This document shows, one piece after another, positions 42,047-50,630 of a stretch of DNA of 64,000 bases. Below the pieces are notes generated by a model that was not told the DNA's origin, searched no databases, and saw only the letters and a program-made list of their open reading frames with translations. The stretch lies in the NCBI RefSeq assembly GCF_002160025.1, contig NZ_NFJU01000001.1:1-64000 (forward strand). Direction: 5' to 3'. The stretch is from Anaeromassilibacillus sp. An200 (lineage in GTDB: Bacteria; Bacillota; Clostridia; Oscillospirales; Acutalibacteraceae). The stretch's first letter is position 1, and each line of letters opens with the position of its first letter. A program made the translations under genes and the position numbers.

Positions 42047-43585
42047 ATGGACTATACGGCGCAAAGAAACCCACTGAGCATCATTGAACTGCTCTATGAC
42101 GGATGCCAGGAGCAATCAGTCGACCTGGATATCTCACTGCCCGATTACTGCCCGGATATCCAGAAAATCTTGAAGTGTCAGGTCTATCCCCGGATTCTTG
42201 ATCGCACTCTTGCGGGCGATCATATCGAAGTCAGCGGAACCTATACCGTCAAAATATTATATCTGGATGCTGTAAATGGAACAATCCGCTGCTGTGAAAG
42301 CGGTTCACCATTTTCCTGTGTTATCCCCATGAAAAAAAATATTGAGCGCGGCAAAATCAAAGCCTTTGCCCGCGTAGAATACATCAACTGCCGTGCGGCC
42401 AGCTCCCGCAGGCTGGATGTGCACGGCTCCTTTTCCATCTGTGTCAAGGTATATGGAAGCGCGGACTGTGAGGCCGTCTGCTCGATTGTGGGAGACGATA
42501 TTGAGCAGCGCACGCTGGAGATCCCCTTCAGCCGCATGTCTGCTTTCTGTGTGCAGAACTTTCATGTGGAGGAAGTCCTGGAACTGCCTGGAACAAAGCC
42601 GGAAGCCGAAACGCTTTTACACAGCAGTGCAGTCGTTAACATGCAGGACTATAAGGTCATTCAAAACAAACTTATGGTCAAAGGAGATGTCACACTCCAT
42701 CTTCTCTATGCCTCCCCCTCAGAGGAATATTCTCTGGAAACGATGGAGTACGCCATTCCCTTTACCCAAATGCTTGACTGTGATGGAATCTCGGAGGAGG
42801 ATCGGAGCGACGTTCGGCTGTCTGTGATCGGAACCGATGTACAAATTAAAAACGATTATTCCGGTGGGAAAGTATTTTTCGACGCTCAGATCCGCTTATG
42901 CGCTGACATCACTGCCTATCAGAACAAGCAGACCACCATTGTATCTGATGCCTATTCCCGCAGCTATGAAATGGCATTGGAATATCAGCAGAAAAACGCG
43001 GAAGAACTCACAGAAATTTTCGGAGACAGTATGATGAAAAAGGTTTCCTTCCCCATGGAACAGGAAGTCAGCAAAGTGATCGATGTGTGGAGCGAGCTGT
43101 GTTCCGTTTCTCCCTCCAAAGAAGAAAACGGTTTGATTTTGGAGGGAAAATTCAGCATCTGCATGTTGGCATTTTGCTCTGATGGAAAGCCCTTTTATTT
43201 TGAACGTCTCGCAGATTTTCAGTACAAACGTCCCTTCGCCGGAGACGGTGAACTCCGCTGTGATGTGGACGCTTCCATTGCAGGCCTAAGCTACCGTATC
43301 ACAGGGAACGAGCTGGAAATCAAAGCGGAGATCTCTGTGTCTGGTTCTGTATTTTCCCGCCGCTCCTGCCGGATGGTGGAAGCTGCACATGCCGATGAAA
43401 CAAAGCCCAGGGAACGTGATCGTTCCGCAGCACTGATTTTGTATTATGCGGAGGCTGGGGAAGCATTATGGGATATCGCCAGACTGTACTGCACCTCTAT
43501 GGAGGCCATCCAGCGGGAAAATGGGCTGGAATGTGAAAAGATGGATTCTAAGGGAATGCTTCTGATTCCCATGCAGGCAAATTGA
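42047..43585 (+). CDS. sipL: SipL-like spore coat protein (SPOCS/DUF3794 plus LysM)
   Basis: SipL binds SpoIVA and is needed for coat assembly in Clostridioides. The 512-residue protein starts MDYTAQRNPLSIIELLYDG, has an N-terminal SPOCS-like region, repeated DUF3794-type beta domains (about residues 30-440, with ISLPDYCPDIQKILKC near the start), and a C-terminal LysM (YYAEAGEALWDIARLY, about residues 462-477, then a LLIP ending). The ATG at 42047 has AGGGAGG nine bases upstream; one at 42038 abuts the site. It is 13 bases from spoIVA. Confidence 0.88.
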   Translation: MDYTAQRNPLSIIELLYDGCQEQSVDLDISLPDYCPDIQKILKCQVYPRILDRTLAGDHIEVSGTYTVKILYLDAVNGTIRCCESGSPFSCVIPMKKNIERGKIKAFARVEYINCRAASSRRLDVHGSFSICVKVYGSADCEAVCSIVGDDIEQRTLEIPFSRMSAFCVQNFHVEEVLELPGTKPEAETLLHSSAVVNMQDYKVIQNKLMVKGDVTLHLLYASPSEEYSLETMEYAIPFTQMLDCDGISEEDRSDVRLSVIGTDVQIKNDYSGGKVFFDAQIRLCADITAYQNKQTTIVSDAYSRSYEMALEYQQKNAEELTEIFGDSMMKKVSFPMEQEVSKVIDVWSELCSVSPSKEENGLILEGKFSICMLAFCSDGKPFYFERLADFQYKRPFAGDGELRCDVDASIAGLSYRITGNELEIKAEISVSGSVFSRRSCRMVEAAHADETKPRERDRSAALILYYAEAGEALWDIARLYCTSMEAIQRENGLECEKMDSKGMLLIPMQAN

Positions 43586-43598
43586 GGGGGGAAGGAAA

Positions 43599-45077
43599 AT
43601 GGAAGATCGCAGCATTTACCGTGATATTGCGGAACGTACCAACGGCGATATCTATATTGGCGTAGTAGGCCCTGTCAGAACCGGAAAATCCACGTTTATC
43701 AAAAAATTTATGGATACCATCGTCCTGCCAAACATGGAGGAGGAGCACCGGCGCGGGCGAGCGGTAGATGAGATGCCGCAATCTGCCGCAGGACGCACCA
43801 TCATGACAACAGAACCCAAATTTATTCCGGAACAGGCGGTAAACGTGCGGATCGATGACTGTGCGGCTTTTTCTGTTCGGCTGATCGACTGTGTGGGGTA
43901 CATTGTACCAAGCGCTCTTGGATACATTGAAAATGATCAACCCCGCATGGTGATGACTCCATGGTATGAGGAGCCGATCCCCTTTAATATGGCAGCTGAG
44001 ATCGGAACAAAAAAAGTCATTACCGAACACTCCACTATCGGCCTTGTCATCACAACGGACGGATCGATCAGCGATATTCCCCGTGAAGAATACGAGGAAG
44101 CCGAGGAACGTGTGATCAATGAGCTTAAGGAAATCAACAAGCCTTTTATCGTCATTTATAACTGTGTGGAACCAGACGCTGAGGCTTCTCAAAATGCTGC
44201 TGCCGCTCTTTCCGCGAAATACGGTGTGCCCGTGCTCCCCATTAACTGTCTGGAAGCCGAGGAAAGTCAAATTCGGCAGATACTGTCACAAATCCTATAT
44301 GAATTTCCTGTGCGGGAAATCAGCATCGAGATGCCCAAATGGATTTCCAGCCTGGAAACGGATCATTGGCTTCGTTCCTCCGTTTACAGCGCCATTCAGC
44401 AGGCCGCCGGAAAACTCCAGCGCATCCGGGAGCTGAGTGACGCCATCAATCAGATTGAAAGATGTGAGTATGTAACAGACGCTGCTATTGAAAAGATCGA
44501 GCTGGGCAGCGGACGCACAAAACTGAATGTTTCCCTTCAGCCCAATTTGTTCTACCGTGTCCTGGGAGAGCGCACCGGCTTAAGTATCAACGACGAGGGC
44601 GAGCTGTTAAGCTGCATGATGGGCTTTGCCCAGATGAAAAAGCAATACGATAAAATCAAAGACGCATACGAGGAGGTGCAGAACACAGGCTATGGCATTG
44701 TCATGCCGGGGCTGGAAGAGCTGAGCCTTGAAGAGCCGGAGATTATTCGACAGGGAGGCAAATATGGAATTCGCCTGAAAGCCTCCGCTCCCTCCGTTCA
44801 CATGATGAAGACACAAATCACAACAGAAGTTACTCCCATTGTGGGTTCGGAGCAGCAGTCGCAGGAACTTGTGGAGTACCTTCTGCGGGAATTCGAGGAA
44901 AATCCAGCCAAAATCTGGGAATCCAATATTTTCGGGAAAAGCCTGCATGAGCTGGTCAATGAAGGATTGCATAACAAACTGTATCGTATGCCCTCTGATG
45001 CCCGGGATAAACTTCGGGAAACCATCGAACGAATCATCAACGAGGGATGCAGCGGCCTAATCTGTATTATTTTATAA
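43599..45077 (+). CDS. spoIVA: stage IV sporulation protein A (SpoIVA)
   Basis: SpoIVA is an ATPase that polymerises on the forespore to make the basement layer of the coat. The 492-residue protein has Walker A GPVRTGKSTFIKKF (about residues 24-37), LIDCVGYIVPSALG (about 93-106), a long middle domain and the conserved C-terminal end CSGLICIIL. A GGGGGGAAGG site precedes the ATG. Its partner SipL lies immediately upstream and SpoVM two genes upstream. Confidence 0.97.
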   Translation: MEDRSIYRDIAERTNGDIYIGVVGPVRTGKSTFIKKFMDTIVLPNMEEEHRRGRAVDEMPQSAAGRTIMTTEPKFIPEQAVNVRIDDCAAFSVRLIDCVGYIVPSALGYIENDQPRMVMTPWYEEPIPFNMAAEIGTKKVITEHSTIGLVITTDGSISDIPREEYEEAEERVINELKEINKPFIVIYNCVEPDAEASQNAAAALSAKYGVPVLPINCLEAEESQIRQILSQILYEFPVREISIEMPKWISSLETDHWLRSSVYSAIQQAAGKLQRIRELSDAINQIERCEYVTDAAIEKIELGSGRTKLNVSLQPNLFYRVLGERTGLSINDEGELLSCMMGFAQMKKQYDKIKDAYEEVQNTGYGIVMPGLEELSLEEPEIIRQGGKYGIRLKASAPSVHMMKTQITTEVTPIVGSEQQSQELVEYLLREFEENPAKIWESNIFGKSLHELVNEGLHNKLYRMPSDARDKLRETIERIINEGCSGLICIIL

Positions 45078-45098
45078 AGCTTGTTTCTCCCTTTTCTG

Positions 45099-45149
45099 AT
45101 AAAAAGACGTCCGGAGCGGGATTGCGCCGCGCTCCGGACGTCTTTTTAT
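45099..45149. terminator. bidirectional terminator between spoIVA and thiN
   Basis: A perfect 20-bp stem (ATAAAAAGACGTCCGGAGCG and its complement at 45130-45149) with A and T tails, lying between convergent genes. Confidence 0.95.
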
Positions 45150-45163
45150 CTTTCTGTAAGAGG

Positions 45164-45814
45164 TTACAGCTCTTTGACAATCAAAACAAGAGCCATCCCA
45201 CTGTGAACTGCAATGGAACAAGGGCTTTCTTCCACCACATTGCTGACTCCCATAGGAAGCTGATGAAGATCGGAAAACAAATCATGATGATCCAGCGGAT
45301 AACGCATCCCGGCATAACTCACATTGCATATGTTACAAGCATAGGGAAAAACGGAAACTGTAGTGCCAACGGCACAATCCAGCTGTCTCACCTCTCCTGC
45401 TCCGATCAGGTAAGCTTCCTCTTTCTCCCCCACCAATACCGCATCACAGCCAAGTTCATGTAAATGATGCAGCACACAAAGATTTCCATAGGAATGATCC
45501 AACCTTCCACCCAAACTTCCTGCCAGCACAAACCGACGGAAACCACGCTCCAGACCGGCGTTGACAGCCGCAAGCATATCGGTGTCATCCTTGCGGGGAT
45601 TCAGTGGAATGACTGGAAGTTCCTTCGGCACCACTCCCTGGAAGGAATCAAAATCACCTACCGCCAAATCCGGACAAATGCCGCATTCCTGTGCCGCCTG
45701 AAGCCCTCCATCCGCACAGATCACAAAATCGTTCAGATGATAAACGGAAAGCAAGCTGTGGGGATTTTGCAAGGGAGCCGCTCCGATAATGAGGCACGTT
45801 TTTACTTCTTCCAT
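45164..45814 (-). CDS. thiN: thiamine pyrophosphokinase
   Basis: ThiN makes thiamine diphosphate from thiamine and ATP. The protein (about 216 residues from the ATG at 45814) has CADGGLQAA, VGDFDS (about 54-59), RKDDTDMLAA (about 74-83), the GSLGGRLDHS block (about 100-109) and a C-terminal beta domain ending HSGMALVLIVKEL. It overlaps rsgA by 13 bases (22 if the ATG at 45823 is used). It closes the prpC-prkC-rsgA-thiN run; rpe, present in Bacillus between the last two, is absent. Confidence 0.93.
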   Translation of the reverse strand: MEEVKTCLIIGAAPLQNPHSLLSVYHLNDFVICADGGLQAAQECGICPDLAVGDFDSFQGVVPKELPVIPLNPRKDDTDMLAAVNAGLERGFRRFVLAGSLGGRLDHSYGNLCVLHHLHELGCDAVLVGEKEEAYLIGAGEVRQLDCAVGTTVSVFPYACNICNVSYAGMRYPLDHHDLFSDLHQLPMGVSNVVEESPCSIAVHSGMALVLIVKEL

Positions 45815-46725
45815 TCCTTCCAATCTTTAACCTCCTGATATAAAGCGCAGTAGCTTTCATGGCGGGAACGGCTGATTTTTCCTTCCCGAACCGCTTCCAG
45901 CACTGCACATCCCTTTTCGCAGGTATGGGAGCAGGAAGGAAAACGACATTCACCAAGATATGGTTCAAACTCACGGAAGCAATAAGGAAGCTGTTCCTTT
46001 TTCACAACGTCGTAACGCTCCATCTGAATGGCTGAAAAACCAGGAGTATCGGCCACATAGCCCCCACCCTCCAGCTCAAGCAATTCCACTTGACGGGTTG
46101 TGTGGCGGCCACGTCCAAGCTTTTTACTGATTTCCCCTGTTTCCAGACAAAAACGGCTGTCAATCTGGTTGAGAAGAGTTGATTTTCCCACACCGGAATT
46201 TCCGGTGAAAGCTGTGATTTTCCCTCGCAGCAGCTCCCGAACCTCCGCCACCCCTTCGCCGGTGGAGGACGAAACCTGAATGACGGGAAAACCAATCGGC
46301 TCGTAAATCTCCCGAAGCCACTGTGCCTGTTCCAGATCCACTTTGGAAATCACCAGTACTGGAGCAATTCCTTTATCCTCAGCAGCTGCGATAATTTTGT
46401 CAATCACAAGCGTGCTTGGAGCTGGATCACAGGAAGCCGCTACCAGAACCAGCTGATCCAAATTGGCAACGGGAGGCCGAACCAAAGAATTTCTGCGCGG
46501 CAGAATCTCCTCTATTACAGGAGACTGGTTTTCTTCTATCAACAGCCTGACACGATCTCCCACCAAAGGAGTGACAGAATTTTTACGAAACACTCCTCTG
46601 GCTTTACACTCATAAACCATACCAGGAAGAGTGGAATCACCTGTTTCCGTATCGGCTTTGACATAATAGAAACCGCCAATCCCTTTCAGGATCAGGCCTG
46701 TCAGCCTGTTCTCACGGTTACTCAT
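45802..46725 (-). CDS. rsgA: ribosome small-subunit GTPase RsgA
   Basis: RsgA is a circularly permuted GTPase that checks 30S maturation. The 307-residue protein has an OB-fold N terminus, G4 ISKVDLE first (about 122), G1 GNSGVGKSTLLNQ (about 173-185), G3 DTPGFS (about 217) and the zinc-binding tail with CRFPSCSHTCEKGCAV (about 251-266). The ATG at 46725 overlaps the prkC stop by eight bases (ATGAGTAA), so the two are translationally coupled. Confidence 0.95.
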   Translation of the reverse strand: MSNRENRLTGLILKGIGGFYYVKADTETGDSTLPGMVYECKARGVFRKNSVTPLVGDRVRLLIEENQSPVIEEILPRRNSLVRPPVANLDQLVLVAASCDPAPSTLVIDKIIAAAEDKGIAPVLVISKVDLEQAQWLREIYEPIGFPVIQVSSSTGEGVAEVRELLRGKITAFTGNSGVGKSTLLNQIDSRFCLETGEISKKLGRGRHTTRQVELLELEGGGYVADTPGFSAIQMERYDVVKKEQLPYCFREFEPYLGECRFPSCSHTCEKGCAVLEAVREGKISRSRHESYCALYQEVKDWKEWKK

Positions 46726-48781
46726 CGGAGGGGGTAATCGGCAGAAGCGGATCCGGCTCACTGATAAAGGGATCCTCGGATACCGGAGCAGAAGATTCTG
46801 GTTGTGAAGGTGTATCATCAACATACAGGTAAGATTCCTGTAATGTGATTTCACCTGCGTCAAAGTTGAGAGCATACACACGATATTTGGTGCCATTGAG
46901 CTCTATCGTGAGCTCCTGCTGTCCTTTACCGCTGAATGTCAGCGTGTATGTGCCGCTGCCATAGGTCGGATTGACAACCTCTTCTTTCACCAGCGTACCA
47001 TCAATATACGCCTTCAGGGAAAGATCGTAAGAAATATCAGCTGGCAGATCAACCGAAACCTCCAACTGTTTTTCACTTGTTTCACCAGAACTGTACGTCA
47101 GATCCACGCTGCTCCCTTTCTCCACCTTGGTTCCAGGAAGCGGCCAGCAATCCACAATCACGCCCTCTTCTTTCCCGGTATCGTCACGCGGAGTAGTATT
47201 TCCAACAGACAGACCAACCTCCGACAGTACCTGGCGGGCTGTATCCAAATCAAGGCCAATCAAATTGGAAGGAACAGAAACAGAGGTATCAGCAGGGCCG
47301 CTGCTGATATATACCGTTACGCTGGCCCCCTTTGCAATGGATGACTTTGCCGGCGGCTCTGTCCGAACAACTTTTCCCTCTTCCACTGTTTCATCTGAAA
47401 TATCCACAAACTCGGGGACAAATTCGCGGCTAATGAGAGTAGATTCTGCATCGGAGCGCGAATAATTCGTGACATCCGGGACTTCAACCATCTCTCCTCC
47501 TGCGTTCACATAAAGTGTTACGGTTGTCCCTGTACGAACATTCATGTTACCGGAAGGCTTCTGATCCAGGATCTGCCCAATAGCTTCATCGCCGTCGCTC
47601 TGAACCTCTTCCTTTTCAAAAATAATCTTACCGGTATACTTCTCATCGTTTACCACATCGTTGTACATTTTCCCAACGAAATCTTCCAGATAGATTTCTG
47701 TCTCCTCCTCGGACTCGCATCCGCGAAGCACCGTTGAGATTCCCAACGCCAAAGCCACAATCAGGAAAGCCGCCAAAATTCCCGTTACAATCAGCGGAGC
47801 AACACTCTTTTTCTTACCACCTCTTTCCACAACCTCTTCGTATTCGTAATTGTCATTGTATACAGGAGGCTCTGAGCTTTTCACTGTATTGATGGCATCA
47901 ATATATTTGGTGGGTTTCTCATCCACAAAATATTTGTATTCAAATTTAATGCTGGGATTACGGCGAAATTCCTCAATATCCCGAAGCATTTCGGAAGCAG
48001 ATTGATACCGGTGAGAGGGTTCCTTCTGCATCGCTTTCATCGTGATCTCTTCCAGTCCCTCAGGGATGGCCGGATTGATTTCGCGCGGAGGCTTCGGATC
48101 CGCCTGAAGCTGCATAATTGCCACAGAAACAGCGTTATCCGCTTCAAACGGAAGGCGTCCTGTCAGCATTTCATACAGCATCACGCCAACCGAATAGATA
48201 TCCGCTTTCTCATCCGTCAGATCACCACGCGCCTGCTCAGGCGCAATATAATGAACAGAACCGATGGTTTTTCCCGTCATAGTACGGGTTTCACTGCGCG
48301 AAAAACGGGCAATGCCGAAATCTGTAACCTTAATGGTTCCATCCTGCAGCAGCATGATATTCTGTGGTTTAATATCGCGATGGACAATTCCTTTTTCGTG
48401 CGCATGCTGAAGGGCACGAAGAATCTGAATGGTAAAATGAATAGCTTCCTTCCACTTGATTTCACGCTGCTGGCTGAGGTAATCCTTGAGCGTAATCCCA
48501 TCAATATATTCTTCCACAATATATTGAATGCGATCGCCAAAGCTGACGTCATACACCTTGACAATGTTCGGATGTGACAAAACAGCAATTGCTTTGGATT
48601 CATTTTTAAACCGGCGGATAAATTCTTCATTTCCCAAAAATTCATCCTTGAGAATTTTGATGGCAACCGTGCGATCGTCAATGGTATCAAAGGCGCGGTA
48701 CACATAAGCCATTCCTCCCACGCCAATCAATTCGTGAATCTCATACCGGCCATCCAGCCGCTTTCCCGTGTATTTATCCAT
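46718..48781 (-). CDS. prkC: PASTA-domain Ser/Thr protein kinase
   Basis: PrkC-type kinases sense muropeptides and control growth, germination and cell-wall metabolism. The 687-residue protein has a Hanks-type kinase domain (about 1-280, with GVGGMAYVY, IVHRDIKPQN and TDFGIAR), a juxtamembrane linker, a membrane helix (about 325-350) and three PASTA repeats (about 370-570). A further C-terminal domain of about 90 residues with a beta-rich look and a Pro/Ser/Glu tail ends it. prpC, the paired phosphatase, is 22 bases upstream. Confidence 0.97.
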   Translation of the reverse strand: MDKYTGKRLDGRYEIHELIGVGGMAYVYRAFDTIDDRTVAIKILKDEFLGNEEFIRRFKNESKAIAVLSHPNIVKVYDVSFGDRIQYIVEEYIDGITLKDYLSQQREIKWKEAIHFTIQILRALQHAHEKGIVHRDIKPQNIMLLQDGTIKVTDFGIARFSRSETRTMTGKTIGSVHYIAPEQARGDLTDEKADIYSVGVMLYEMLTGRLPFEADNAVSVAIMQLQADPKPPREINPAIPEGLEEITMKAMQKEPSHRYQSASEMLRDIEEFRRNPSIKFEYKYFVDEKPTKYIDAINTVKSSEPPVYNDNYEYEEVVERGGKKKSVAPLIVTGILAAFLIVALALGISTVLRGCESEEETEIYLEDFVGKMYNDVVNDEKYTGKIIFEKEEVQSDGDEAIGQILDQKPSGNMNVRTGTTVTLYVNAGGEMVEVPDVTNYSRSDAESTLISREFVPEFVDISDETVEEGKVVRTEPPAKSSIAKGASVTVYISSGPADTSVSVPSNLIGLDLDTARQVLSEVGLSVGNTTPRDDTGKEEGVIVDCWPLPGTKVEKGSSVDLTYSSGETSEKQLEVSVDLPADISYDLSLKAYIDGTLVKEEVVNPTYGSGTYTLTFSGKGQQELTIELNGTKYRVYALNFDAGEITLQESYLYVDDTPSQPESSAPVSEDPFISEPDPLLPITPSDE

Positions 48782-48803
48782 TCTCAGTCACTCCCATCAA
48801 AAG

Positions 48804-49529
48804 TCAGTATTTTAAGGCGGCCACTGTAATGTTGTCGCCGCCTCCGCTGTCCTTTGCCATGGAAATCAGCAGATCACAGCATTCTTCCAATTCTCGCACA
48901 GACAACCTCAAAATATCCTTTTCCTCTACATAGTTTGTCAGGCCGTCCGTACACAGGAGCAGCCGATCTCCGGCCAGAAGCTCCAGTTCCTGATAATCAA
49001 TTTCCACTGTAGGCTCTACGCCAAGAACTCGGGTGATGATATTTTTTTGCGGATGAATGCGAGCTTCCTCCTCAGTAATATCCCCATTGCTCACCAGTTC
49101 CTGTACAATGGAATGATCCGTAGTAATACGAGTCAGCTTGGAATCAGATGCCAGATAAGCCCGGCTGTCACCCGCATGTGCCAGATAAGCCCGACCATCG
49201 CGCACAATGGCAGTCACCACGGTTGTTCCCATTCCCCGAAGGGTTGGATCCGACTGAGCTTGCTGATAAATAGCCCTGTTTGCGTTATAAATGGCGGTGA
49301 TAATGATATTTTTGATACCTTCCGAAGAAATATTCTTCCAATACGTTGACTTGAATTGCCAGGAGATCCGATCGACCGCAATTTTACTGGCTACATTGCC
49401 GCCGTTGGCTCCGCCCATCCCGTCGCACACCACCAGCCAGGCACTTTCCCCAGGCAATTCTCCGTATGCGAAGCGATCCTGATTGGATTTGCGGACCAAG
49501 CCGACATCACTTTTCCCGTAAAGCTGCAT
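48804..49529 (-). CDS. prpC: PP2C-family protein phosphatase
   Basis: PrpC dephosphorylates PrkC and its substrates. The 241-residue protein has the PP2C metal-binding motifs SNQDRFAYG, CDGMGGANGG (about 34-43), HAGDSRAYL (about 119-127), LCTDGLTNYVEE (about 191-202) and the final DNITV. It overlaps the rlmN 3' end by 23 bases. Confidence 0.96.
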   Translation of the reverse strand: MQLYGKSDVGLVRKSNQDRFAYGELPGESAWLVVCDGMGGANGGNVASKIAVDRISWQFKSTYWKNISSEGIKNIIITAIYNANRAIYQQAQSDPTLRGMGTTVVTAIVRDGRAYLAHAGDSRAYLASDSKLTRITTDHSIVQELVSNGDITEEEARIHPQKNIITRVLGVEPTVEIDYQELELLAGDRLLLCTDGLTNYVEEKDILRLSVRELEECCDLLISMAKDSGGGDNITVAALKY

Positions 49530-50571
49530 GAGCAGACTCCTCCTCCTCTATCCGACGGCGAAGCTGACCGCAGGATGCATCTATGTCGGATCCAAGAGTG
49601 CGCCGTACGGTTGCGGGGATTCCCTTCTTTTCCAAAATGGAAATAAACCGCTTTTGCCGTTCGGCAGAGCTCTTCTTGTAATGGTTTCCCGTCACATCAT
49701 TAACAGGAATCAGGTTCACATGGCACAGCATCCCTTCCAAACGGGATGCCAATTCCCGTGCACAGGCGTCACTGTCATTCACACCACTGATCATCGCGTA
49801 TTCAAAAGAGATCCGTCTCCCTGTTGTTTTCGCATAGGAACGGCAGGCTTTCAGAAGAGCTTCTACATTCCATTTACGATTTACTGGCATTGTTTGATTG
49901 CGGATCTCATCGTTCGGTGCATGAAGCGACACGGAAAGTGTAAGCTGCAGATTCTCTTTTTCCAGATCGTAAATCCGATCTACAAGCCCGCAAGTAGAGA
50001 GGGAAATATGGCGCATACCAATATTCAGCCCCTCCTCACAGGAGACCAATTGAAGAAACCGCAGAACGTTATCATAATTATCCAGCGGCTCTCCCATACC
50101 CATTAATACAATATTGGAAATCCTGCGCCCAGCATCCTTCTGTACCGTTTGAATCTCTGAAAGAATTTCAGAAGCTGTCAGATTACGTGCGTAACCGCTT
50201 TTCCCAGTTGCACAAAAGGTACATCCCATCCGGCATCCCACCTGAGTGGAAATACAAATCGACAAACCATGATGATATTCCATCAGAACACATTCTACAT
50301 GTTCCTCATCATTCAAACGAAGCAGGTACTTCACCGTGCCATCTATTTTGGAGACTTGTTTTCTGGCAACGCTTGCCCCTGCTATGTAAAAGCACTTGGC
50401 TAAGCGCTCACGCAAATCTTTTGGCAAATTAGTCATTTCCTCAAAGGAAGAAACTCCCTGTTGAAGCCAGCGAAAAATCTGACCGCTGCGAAAGGAAGGA
50501 ATCTCCCATTCCTTCAAGGTTTCTTTCAGTTCCTCATAGGTTTTCGACTTAATATCTTCGAGCAAATTCAT
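49507..50571 (-). CDS. rlmN: dual-specificity 23S rRNA m2A2503/tRNA m2A37 methyltransferase RlmN
   Basis: RlmN is a radical SAM enzyme that makes 2-methyladenosine. The 354-residue protein has the cluster motif GCRMGCTFCATG (about residues 110-121), GMGEPLDNYDN (about 155-165), HISLSTCGL and the mechanistic cysteine in LGSDIDASCGQLRRR (about 338-352). Its end overlaps prpC. It is 59 bases from rsmB. Confidence 0.97.
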   Translation of the reverse strand: MNLLEDIKSKTYEELKETLKEWEIPSFRSGQIFRWLQQGVSSFEEMTNLPKDLRERLAKCFYIAGASVARKQVSKIDGTVKYLLRLNDEEHVECVLMEYHHGLSICISTQVGCRMGCTFCATGKSGYARNLTASEILSEIQTVQKDAGRRISNIVLMGMGEPLDNYDNVLRFLQLVSCEEGLNIGMRHISLSTCGLVDRIYDLEKENLQLTLSVSLHAPNDEIRNQTMPVNRKWNVEALLKACRSYAKTTGRRISFEYAMISGVNDSDACARELASRLEGMLCHVNLIPVNDVTGNHYKKSSAERQKRFISILEKKGIPATVRRTLGSDIDASCGQLRRRIEEEESAHAALREK

Positions 50572-50630
50572 CTTCCTTTTTCACACATACTGGAACAAGC
50601 ACTCTGGAGAAGCTCGCATAGACAGTGCAC

